From IMG/VR virus record IMGVR_UViG_3300008107_005973, positions 1 to 23,668 of that record: a stretch of DNA of 23,668 bases. One strand, 5' to 3'. Below, piece after piece: positions 18,177 to 23,668 of the stretch (the stretch's first letter is position 1; each line of letters opens with the position of its first letter). The position numbers and the translations under genes were made by a program. Source of the DNA: a virus. The notes beneath the pieces were generated by a model. That model saw nothing but the letters and a program-made list of their open reading frames with translations. It was not told where the DNA came from and did not search any database.

Positions 18177-19214
18177 ATGAAAATACGAAATATAAGATTA
18201 TCCAACGTAACAATAACCAATCGCCCAGTTGTTGGGGAATCCGTATATACAACAACAGGAACATATACTTGGGTATGCCCACCTGAAGTTTATAGCGTAT
18301 CAGTTGTTTGTATAGGCCCAGGTGCAGTTGCCCCGGACGGAGTTGCAATGAACAGCCCAAATGGCGGCAACGGTTACACCCCTTCCATCGGTGGCGGGGC
18401 AGGAAGCGGTGGCGCGCTAGCATGGAAAAATAATATACCAGTAACACCGGGCAATGTATATTATGTTTACAATGGAACATTCAATTATAAATATAGAGGT
18501 CCTGGAAATTTTGACCCACCAATGTCCGGTTCTGCATTTCGAATAGAAAATTATTCGAACGGTGGCGCAAGATATGCTGTAGCTGCAGGCGGAGCTGATA
18601 TATTAGCTGGGGCTCCTCTTAATAGTTATAGACATAGTAACTTTATTGTGGGTGAAGGTGGTGGACTTGGGGGACGGAGTGGAATATTCGGCGATCCAGA
18701 TATTGATGGGATTAGCCCGCCACATGGGTACTATGGTTTCTACCAAGGTGGGGGCGGTGCTGGAGGATATACAGGAAAAGGTGGGGATGGTGGTCGAGCT
18801 GACTTTAATTACTGGGAAGGCGCAAACGTAGGGTACGGTCAACCGGGCTTTGGAGGTGGTGGCGGAGGTGCCGGCGGTGGCTATGACAACGTGAACCCAG
18901 CAAACAGTCCAGCATTTACTCATCTTCCAGCTCCGTTGGCAACTATTGTAGCATTCGGCGGCGGCACAGGATTATACGGACAAGGTGATAGCGGAGAGGG
19001 TGGAAGTGGTACAAATTTATCAGCAAATGTATTAAGTCCAGGTGGTGCGGGTTCTGGAGGAATGTCTCATTTATATGGCGGCGGTATACGAGTACCTAAT
19101 GCATATGGTATTACAGATTCTCCTGGAGCAGTTCGAATTATATGGCCAGGAGCCATAAGAAAATTTCCAAACACTAATACTGGCGAAGCCGGTGTAGTAT
19201 ATAATGTAAACTAA
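18177..19214 (+). CDS. glycine-rich tail-fibre-type protein, paralogue
   Basis: 345 aa. MKIRNIRLSNVTITNRPVVG, then YTTTGTYTWVCPPEVYSVSV, the same domain opening as the previous gene (FxxPGTxxWxxPxxxxSISV). Glycine-rich body and C terminus GAVRIIWPGAIRKFPNTN matching its neighbour's GAVRIVWPGVDRQFPN. The proline linker is absent. Ribosome site AAGGA, 5 nt before the ATG. The two are a tandem duplication that has diverged, perhaps giving two receptor-binding or capsid-decoration variants (inference). Confidence 0.75.
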   Translation: MKIRNIRLSNVTITNRPVVGESVYTTTGTYTWVCPPEVYSVSVVCIGPGAVAPDGVAMNSPNGGNGYTPSIGGGAGSGGALAWKNNIPVTPGNVYYVYNGTFNYKYRGPGNFDPPMSGSAFRIENYSNGGARYAVAAGGADILAGAPLNSYRHSNFIVGEGGGLGGRSGIFGDPDIDGISPPHGYYGFYQGGGGAGGYTGKGGDGGRADFNYWEGANVGYGQPGFGGGGGGAGGGYDNVNPANSPAFTHLPAPLATIVAFGGGTGLYGQGDSGEGGSGTNLSANVLSPGGAGSGGMSHLYGGGIRVPNAYGITDSPGAVRIIWPGAIRKFPNTNTGEAGVVYNVN

Positions 19215-19262
19215 TAATGCAAGTGATGAATGATTTAGAATGGAGCCGGACCATGACATAAC

Positions 19263-20069
19263 ATGGATCCGTTAACACTCCTAGCATTGGCTAACGGGGC
19301 CGTTGCTGCGGTTAAAAAAGGTTGTCAGCTTTATAAAGATATTAAGAGCGCTGCGGGTGACGTAAAGGGCGTGTTGGATGACTTGGATAAGCAATTCAAT
19401 AAGCAACACGAAAACAAACCGGCAACTAAAGAACAACGGCAGCAGTTTGAGCAAAAGAAAAAAGAAGTAAAAGAAAATATTCTAAAAGATCCCAATGATG
19501 TTATCTCTATCATCGGAGACCAATTAGGAACATTCTTCGATGCAATGGACAAGATTGAAGAATTGTTTTATGATGAAGAACAAAAATCTAAAGAAGTATA
19601 TACTGGCGATGTCTCACTAAGTCGAAGAGCATTGCAAAGAGTATTGATTCGTTCCAGACTTGAACAAATGGAAGTTGAATTACGCGAACAGATGATCTAT
19701 AATGTTCCTGCAGACTTAAAAGACTTGTGGACTCGCTTTCAAGATATGCGTGTTCAAATTATAGATGAACAAAAAGTTGCAAGAAAAGTAAAAGAAAAAG
19801 AAGATGCAATTAAAAGAGCAAAGCGCCAAAGAAGAATGGAAAATCTCGCATTAGAACTTTCTTTAGCTGGCGGAATATTATTACTAATATTATTAATGGC
19901 CGGGTTCTTTACCTGGTTATCATATGATCGTAAACAAAGATGGCCTGAGCTAGGTGAACCCGGATCATATAAACAAAGATTAGAAGACGCTAAAAAATAC
20001 GATATAGAAAAATTTAGACAGGCGCTAAAAATATTAGACGAACAGAATTACCAAGATGGCAAAAAATAA
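19263..20069 (+). CDS. coiled-coil protein with one C-terminal membrane helix
   Basis: 268 aa. A short hydrophobic start (MDPLTLLALANGAVAAVKKG), then a long charged helical region (25-195) with several coiled-coil-like stretches, one transmembrane segment at ~197-219 (ALELSLAGGILLLILLMAGF), and a polar tail. No clear ribosome site close to the ATG; GGAG lies ~18 nt upstream. It overlaps the next small membrane protein by 14 nt. The layout (large cytoplasmic helical part, one membrane helix, small partners) could suit a lysis or virion-membrane protein, but I do not recognise the family. Confidence 0.7.
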   Translation: MDPLTLLALANGAVAAVKKGCQLYKDIKSAAGDVKGVLDDLDKQFNKQHENKPATKEQRQQFEQKKKEVKENILKDPNDVISIIGDQLGTFFDAMDKIEELFYDEEQKSKEVYTGDVSLSRRALQRVLIRSRLEQMEVELREQMIYNVPADLKDLWTRFQDMRVQIIDEQKVARKVKEKEDAIKRAKRQRRMENLALELSLAGGILLLILLMAGFFTWLSYDRKQRWPELGEPGSYKQRLEDAKKYDIEKFRQALKILDEQNYQDGKK

Positions 20070-20196
20070 GTACACATTTTTAGAATGGGTATTTGACAAT
20101 GTTGGATTTGCTAAATTTATTTTATTATTTTATCTATTTCTATTATTATTGTGCACAGGAATATTAGGGTTTGTTTGGTTATACACCAAACACTAA
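20056..20196 (+). CDS. 46-aa single-pass membrane protein
   Basis: MAKNKYTFLEWVFDNVGFAK then one strong membrane helix (FILLFYLFLLLLCTGILGFVWLY at ~19-41) and a short TKH tail. It overlaps the preceding gene by 14 nt and its stop is 1 nt before the next ATG (TAA-T-ATG), so three frames are coupled. Size and topology fit a holin- or pinholin-type accessory, but this is a guess from topology. Confidence 0.65.
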   Translation: MAKNKYTFLEWVFDNVGFAKFILLFYLFLLLLCTGILGFVWLYTKH

Positions 20197-20197
20197 T

Positions 20198-20515
20198 ATG
20201 AGTCCATTTAAAAAAACAATCATCGGCATTAGTACTGCTGTTACAATAGCCTCGCCTTTTATTCCGGACTCAGTTAATATCAGCGTATCTGTACCTATAA
20301 AAATTGAGGCTCAGGTATCTAAAAAAGAAAAACAATATAATATTGTAACTAAGAGCTGTACCTTAGAAAAATCCTTCGTAACTAACGACGGGTTAAAAGT
20401 ATGTGATTATGCTTGCGGAGGATCGGACAAACAACACATCTACAAAACTTACTTTTATAAAAATGCCGTTTGTCCGAAAGTGATTCAGGAACAAGTCAAA
20501 GAAAGAAGTAATTAA
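20198..20515 (+). CDS. small anchored or exported protein with four cysteines
   Basis: 105 aa. N-terminal hydrophobic helix (FKKTIIGISTAVTIASPFIP) likely acts as signal or anchor. The mature part has four cysteines (one in KSCTLEK, two in KVCDYACGG, one in NAVCPK), suggesting two disulphides outside the cytoplasm. I start at ATG 20198, coupled to the upstream stop; an upstream non-ATG start at 20171 would add 9 residues without support. Its stop overlaps the convergent minus-strand gene by 4 nt. Possibly the outer partner of the two membrane proteins before it, such as a spanin-like component (inference). Confidence 0.65.
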   Translation: MSPFKKTIIGISTAVTIASPFIPDSVNISVSVPIKIEAQVSKKEKQYNIVTKSCTLEKSFVTNDGLKVCDYACGGSDKQHIYKTYFYKNAVCPKVIQEQVKERSN

Positions 20516-20835
20516 TTTCCTACAATATTCAAAGAAGAAGTATTAGGATTCTTTCCTGTCAAGATTTGAATGCCTGTACCAAACAACATATTGTATTGGT
20601 TGTAAACATCTTCTTGCAAGTCTGCTTCCCAAATAATAGAAGATTCTTTAATCTTAATGGTGTGACCATTAGTGTAAGCTGCATATGGAATCAATGCCAT
20701 TGAGTGTTGATCTGGAGTAGACTTAGCCGACACCAACATAACAGCGCATGGTTTATCTACAATAACAGTAGTGCCATCATAGCTTACTTCACCCACAACT
20801 TCTTCGCCTGTAATAAGTTTAATTACTTTAATCAT
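20512..20835 (-). CDS. Sm-like fold protein of T4-like marine phages
   Basis: 107 aa. The N terminus IKVIKLITGEEVVGEVSYDG has the hydrophobic/Gly pattern of an Sm1 motif (V-x-L-x-x-G-x-x-x-x-G), followed by strands TVIVDKPCAVMLV, MALIPYAAYT and HTIKIKESSIIWEAD. Similar short proteins occur in cyanophage-type genomes; the Sm/Hfq-like assignment is tentative and based on strand pattern. Ribosome site AAAGGAA before ATG. It has its own promoter at 20901-20929 and converges with the plus-strand island. Confidence 0.6.
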   Translation of the reverse strand: MIKVIKLITGEEVVGEVSYDGTTVIVDKPCAVMLVSAKSTPDQHSMALIPYAAYTNGHTIKIKESSIIWEADLQEDVYNQYNMLFGTGIQILTGKNPNTSSLNIVGN

Positions 20836-20900
20836 TTTATTTCCTTTAATGCCAATAACGTATATTTTGATTTCGCGCGGATTGCGTCACTTCAATCCAC

Positions 20901-20929
20901 ATTATAAAATAGTATTTAATATCCGTCAA
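20901..20929 (-). promoter_or_regulatory. sigma-70 promoter
   Basis: Read leftwards: TTGACG (20929-20924), 17-nt spacer, TATAAT (20906-20901). Drives the Sm-like gene. Confidence 0.82.
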
Positions 20930-20937
20930 TAGCTTTT

Positions 20938-21429
20938 TCATAATGAACTATCCGTAGTTAATTTTTTAGTTTTGCCTGTAGGTTCTTTAACCTCAATTTT
21001 CTTAGGCTTCTTATGCTCAGGGATAATACGTTCCAAGAAAATTCTTAGCATACCATTTAACATCTCTGCATCTTTAACTTCAATCTGGTCGTCCAAAGCA
21101 AAGTTGCGAGTAAATGCTCTATTGGCAATTCCCTTAAATAGGAAATTTTCATCATTATCTGCAGTTTGAATGTTACCTTTAACAATCATCTTGTTATCAG
21201 CTAATTCAATTTCAATATCTTGTTTAGCAAAACCAGCAGCAGCAATTTCAATTACATAAGTATTGTCGCCGGTTTTCTTAACATTGTACGGAGGATAATT
21301 AGGAATGTTTTTTGTTATATCGTCATGCATTTTTGTAAGACGATTAAACTGTTCATCAAACCCAATAAAATATTTGTCCATTTCTTTGAACATATTTGTG
21401 TCGAAACGAGGCATTGTTATTAGCGTCAT
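20938..21429 (-). CDS. hsp20: small heat-shock protein (Hsp20/IbpA-like)
   Basis: 163 aa. N-terminal arm (1-43), alpha-crystallin domain from YPPYNVKKTGDNTYVIEIAA to GMLRIFLERIIPE (~45-140), including the GF-QDIEIELADNKMIVKG core. The tail KKPKKIEV carries the IxV-type C-terminal motif. Holdase chaperone; T4-like aquatic phages often carry one, thought to aid capsid or scaffold folding. Ribosome site GGGAG, 6 nt before ATG. It follows a 79-aa gene by 13 nt. Confidence 0.95.
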   Translation of the reverse strand: MTLITMPRFDTNMFKEMDKYFIGFDEQFNRLTKMHDDITKNIPNYPPYNVKKTGDNTYVIEIAAAGFAKQDIEIELADNKMIVKGNIQTADNDENFLFKGIANRAFTRNFALDDQIEVKDAEMLNGMLRIFLERIIPEHKKPKKIEVKEPTGKTKKLTTDSSL

Positions 21430-21442
21430 TTGTTACTCCCTA

Positions 21443-21682
21443 TTACTTAGATTCGGTTTTTTCGGTTTTGTTGGAACCAAAGATAAAGCGAGTCATAGAC
21501 TCTGTGCCAACGGTAATCAAATCACATCCAGATTTAGCAATCTGTTTTGTAAATTTGCGTTGTGCTTCAACGAATTCTTCTAGGGGTTTTTTGATTGTGT
21601 CGTCCTTCATGGTGTGACGAAGGAATTCTAGTTTGGCGTTTTGAATAGTATCAATAGCCATATCTGCGTAAAATGTACTCAT
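21443..21682 (-). CDS. helical small protein upstream of hsp20
   Basis: 79 aa, predicted entirely helical and amphipathic (IDTIQNAKLEFLRHTMKDDT, then KPLEEFVEAQRKFTKQIAKS). The heptad-like spacing is faintly like phasins, but I do not assign a family. Ribosome site AAGGAG, 7 nt before the ATG. Likely co-transcribed with hsp20. Confidence 0.65.
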   Translation of the reverse strand: MSTFYADMAIDTIQNAKLEFLRHTMKDDTIKKPLEEFVEAQRKFTKQIAKSGCDLITVGTESMTRFIFGSNKTEKTESK

Positions 21683-21713
21683 AAATTTCTCCTTAAAAAG
21701 CGAGTATTAAAAT

Positions 21714-21783
21714 GCTTACCCCGAAGGCATAAGCTCTGACGGTTTTATTGAGATCCGTCAACTCCGTTTCCCATCCCTGGGAA
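21714..21783 (-). other. three-hairpin intergenic region after regA
   Basis: Read leftwards: TTCCCA-GGGA-TGGGAA (21783-21768), GACGG-N12-CCGTC (21759-21738), and GCTTATGCC-TTCG-GGGTAAGC (21734-21714, one bulge) followed by ATTTTAATA. The last could be a terminator for gp44-62-regA. The three together could be a structured leader of the 79-aa gene. Confidence 0.5.
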
Positions 21784-21788
21784 CATAA

Positions 21789-22223
21789 TTATTTATTACT
21801 AGTTGTTAACTTTTTCTTGCCAATGTTATACTTTGTTTCCAATTTCCAATCATCTTTTTCTCTGTGCGAGATAACTTTGATCTGAGATAAAGGAGCATAG
21901 TCTTGGAAGAATTCAGGATTGTTAACTTTAACCAATCCCCAATCTACTAATAACTTTGAAATTGTATTTCTACGCTGCAAATCATTTTCAGATAGATCTG
22001 CGGTTTTACCATCTAATGCAAATAGTTCTTTAAAATGAACTATAAAATATCTGCCCTGCTTATGTAGTATATGGCATGATTGATATAGGGTTTTATCTTT
22101 TCTAGAAGCAACACCAATTCTTGTTAATGTTTCTCTTACTTTTAAAAAATCATCTGGTTCAGATAAAATTACTTCTAGAGGATGATACCCTGGAAAATCT
22201 ATATTGATTATGTCAGTACTCAT
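21789..22223 (-). CDS. regA: RegA translational repressor
   Basis: 144 aa. The T4 RegA pattern is visible: IINIDFPGYHPLEVILSEPD near the start, FLKVRETLTRIGVASRKDKT, LYQSCHILHKQGRYFIVHFK(ELFALDG), and NDLQRRNTISKLLVDWGLV. RegA binds the ribosome sites of early mRNAs and blocks initiation. I chose ATG 22223, which overlaps the gp62 stop as TAATG; the GTG three codons upstream is the alternative. Same gene order as T4 (44-62-regA). Confidence 0.93.
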   Translation of the reverse strand: MSTDIINIDFPGYHPLEVILSEPDDFLKVRETLTRIGVASRKDKTLYQSCHILHKQGRYFIVHFKELFALDGKTADLSENDLQRRNTISKLLVDWGLVKVNNPEFFQDYAPLSQIKVISHREKDDWKLETKYNIGKKKLTTSNK

Positions 22224-22666
22224 TACTTCCACCCACCTTTTGTTATTCTTTTTTTCATTTCTTCAATAGCCGAAGAATTTAGAAGTGGGAGTACTTGTTT
22301 GGCTTTTTCTGTGCTATAGCCATAGTATTCTTTGATAACTTCCAAATCAGCGACCTTCTCAGCCTTGATCCATTTATTGAATCTTTTCCGGGGCCTAATA
22401 ATATTTATAAGAAAATCAAATTGTAGAATCTTCGGCAAATGGGGTCTAGAATTCATTTCGTTCGCAGGAATTACTGTATCTGGCCCATAGGAAAGTCCTT
22501 TATTAATGATGTAGGGGTTATACTGTTTCTCAGACCAATCGTCCACAATTAGTTTTTCTTTGCTATGGTGTATAGCATTGATAAAATCGAAAGGGGAAAT
22601 AGATGGGGCTTTATACGGAATTGCCTCGGGTTTTGCTACAGGTCCACCCAAAAAGTCTAAACTCAT
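22223..22666 (-). CDS. 62: clamp-loader small subunit (T4 gp62)
   Basis: 147 aa. Typical gp62 features: ISPFDFINAIHHSKEKLIVD, YNPYIINKGLSYGPDTVIPANEMN, FLINIIRPRKRFNKWIKAEK, and IKEYYGYSTEKAKQVLPLL. Forms the gp44-gp62 complex that loads the gp45 clamp. The ATG overlaps the upstream membrane-protein stop (ATGA), and its stop overlaps regA (TAATG). Confidence 0.93.
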   Translation of the reverse strand: MSLDFLGGPVAKPEAIPYKAPSISPFDFINAIHHSKEKLIVDDWSEKQYNPYIINKGLSYGPDTVIPANEMNSRPHLPKILQFDFLINIIRPRKRFNKWIKAEKVADLEVIKEYYGYSTEKAKQVLPLLNSSAIEEMKKRITKGGWK

Positions 22667-22950
22667 GTTAACATCCTCACTAATCCAACTGTGTCAATAG
22701 TTGTTAACAGTATATAGTTAGCAAGCATCCCAAATGATTTCCGAGTATAACTAGCCCAAGCATACATGGCACAACCACCAATCCACACAGGATAAAGAGC
22801 AAGAAGAGGAGGATTTGGGACTGTGAGTGCCATGGTGATTGAGCAGCCAATACTAATAGCCCAAGCCAACAACTCAACAGCAAAACGAATGCGATTAGAA
22901 CGATAGTCATCTTTAATCCATTTAAATATATCTAAAATTATAGTATTCAT
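22663..22950 (-). CDS. small multi-pass membrane protein inside the clamp-loader operon
   Basis: 95 aa. A cytoplasmic amphipathic start (IFKWIKDDYRSNRIR) and about three membrane helices: ~23-42 (FAVELLAWAISIGCSITMAL), ~48-67 (LLALYPVWIGGCAMYAWASY), ~73-92. No family recognised. ATGA overlaps at both ends couple it to the peptidase and gp62 genes, so it is a real translated gene. Its presence between gp44 and gp62 departs from T4. Confidence 0.75.
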   Translation of the reverse strand: MNTIILDIFKWIKDDYRSNRIRFAVELLAWAISIGCSITMALTVPNPPLLALYPVWIGGCAMYAWASYTRKSFGMLANYILLTTIDTVGLVRMLT

Positions 22951-23222
22951 AATACACCTGAATTAGGGTTATCTACAGCAAGTGCAACTAGTGCATGCGC
23001 AGTATATGTAACCTGGTCTTCAGATAATTTTAGATTATATGCTTTATCAAGGATATGTAATGTCTCATGCATCAAGGCAATACGTTTTGTTTGTTCTGTA
23101 ATGCCGGTGTTTATCATAATTTTTTGATTATTAAAATCTGCAAGACCAATGTTACCGTTCATTTCCTCAGAAGATAGATATTGAATTTCGTAATCTATTC
23201 CCGCAACTCTAATATTATTCAT
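22947..23222 (-). CDS. short HExxH metallopeptidase-like protein
   Basis: 91 aa. Strands IRVAGIDYEIQYL and QKIMINTGI, then helix RIALMHETLHILDKAY with HETLH at 52-56, the zinc site of ImmA/IrrE- or SprT-like small peptidases. A third ligand may come from the next helix (YTAHALVALA, His) but is not certain. Its ATG overlaps the gp44 stop (ATGA) and its stop overlaps the next ATG. Placement between the two clamp-loader subunits is unusual. Confidence 0.7.
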   Translation of the reverse strand: MNNIRVAGIDYEIQYLSSEEMNGNIGLADFNNQKIMINTGITEQTKRIALMHETLHILDKAYNLKLSEDQVTYTAHALVALAVDNPNSGVL

Positions 23223-23668
23223 TTAAACTCCACTGCTGCCATAATCTCAGTTAAACACGCAACCAAATTAATTTCTTGGTCTGCACAAAATGCTGCTTTA
23301 TACTGATAATCTGCAAGCAATAAAACAAGTTGCGGTACCTGCACTACATTATCACATAGTGTGTCATACAACTTTCTAAATAGAGTCTGAGGGTCATTGT
23401 CAATATTATTAACTACCCATGTACGCATTTTCTTCCAATCACCTTCTTTCAAAGAAGCGATTAAGTCTTGCATATTGACTTCACCCATACTAACAAAGAT
23501 GCCTTCGTCAATATTACCCGATGCACTATATCGTTGCAGTTCATTTAGAATACGACGATAATCGGGGAAATGCTTTTCGATAACCTTTGCAATTACTTTA
23601 CTATCTGCAGTAACACTTTCAATTGAAAGAATCTCGGTTACGCGCTTAAAGAATAGTGCAGCAATCTT
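23219..23668 (-). CDS. 44: clamp-loader large subunit (T4 gp44), C-terminal part
   Basis: 149 residues visible; the 5' end lies beyond the window. Open frame from the window edge: ALFFKRVTEILSIESVTADS, VIEKHFPDYRRILNELQRYS (the helical lid region of AAA+ clamp loaders), then the collar domain MQDLIASLKEGDWKKMRTWV and LYDTLCDNVVQVPQLVLLLA. The ATPase motifs are outside the window. The ATG at 23488 is internal, not a start. ATGA overlap with the peptidase gene. Confidence 0.93.
   Translation of the reverse strand, partial: KIAALFFKRVTEILSIESVTADSKVIAKVIEKHFPDYRRILNELQRYSASGNIDEGIFVSMGEVNMQDLIASLKEGDWKKMRTWVVNNIDNDPQTLFRKLYDTLCDNVVQVPQLVLLLADYQYKAAFCADQEINLVACLTEIMAAVEFK

Noticed and set aside
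19217-19261. 14-codon plus-strand frame before the coiled-coil gene
   Set aside because: Too short, with no clear ribosome site and no recognisable features.

Overview
The window is a piece of a large, AT-rich, T4-like myovirus genome, probably from an aquatic phage. The lineage is clear from the T4 replication core, read leftwards on the minus strand: clamp-loader large subunit gp44 (partial at the right edge), clamp-loader small subunit gp62, translational repressor RegA, family B DNA polymerase gp43, UvsX recombinase and gp41 helicase. RNA polymerase omega, rubrerythrin, Hsp20, SWIM, DUF458 and glycine-rich tail-type proteins fit a marine or freshwater T4-like phage. The host cannot be named from the sequence.

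Layout. (1) 1-3060: an early-type accessory operon on the minus strand that alternates tRNAs with small host-like genes: DUF458 RNase H-like protein, a glutamyl-tRNA-reductase-like domain, rubrerythrin, rubredoxin and RNA polymerase omega. A winged-helix protein and an HNH endonuclease follow under their own promoter. (2) 3060-7300: a dense tRNA array. With the tRNAs in region 1 there are 28 tRNA genes, all on the minus strand and all with an encoded CCA. Together they cover all 20 amino acids, with initiator Met and a probable AUA-reading tRNA-Ile2. The array also holds eight copies of a structured element I do not recognise: a 14-20 bp closing helix of related sequence around two hairpins of unrelated sequence. 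Five copies are in tandem with an identical 7-nt linker. A tRNA-like sequence lacking a normal anticodon loop, a basic small protein, a GNAT-like gene and a broken J-domain gene also lie here. (3) 7300-10450: nucleotide-sugar dehydrogenase core, a Lys/Ala/Pro-tailed protein, a SWIM protein, a small membrane protein and a zinc metalloprotease, divided by terminators and consensus promoters. (4) 10450-16468: gp41, UvsX, an exported NUC1 nuclease and gp43. (5) 16548-20515: a plus-strand island with a DUF4337 membrane protein, two paralogous glycine-rich proteins and three membrane-associated proteins, preceded by a T4-late-like promoter. (6) 20512-23668: Sm-like protein, Hsp20, RegA, gp62, a membrane protein, an HExxH peptidase and gp44.

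Minus-strand transcription appears to be driven by a recurring near-consensus sigma-70 promoter (TTGACA, 16-17 nt, TATAAT) before most blocks. The core replication genes are tightly coupled by ATGA and TAATG overlaps. The full tRNA set and the omega homologue suggest a phage that supplements or reshapes host translation and transcription. The most unusual content is the tandem structured-RNA family inside the tRNA array.
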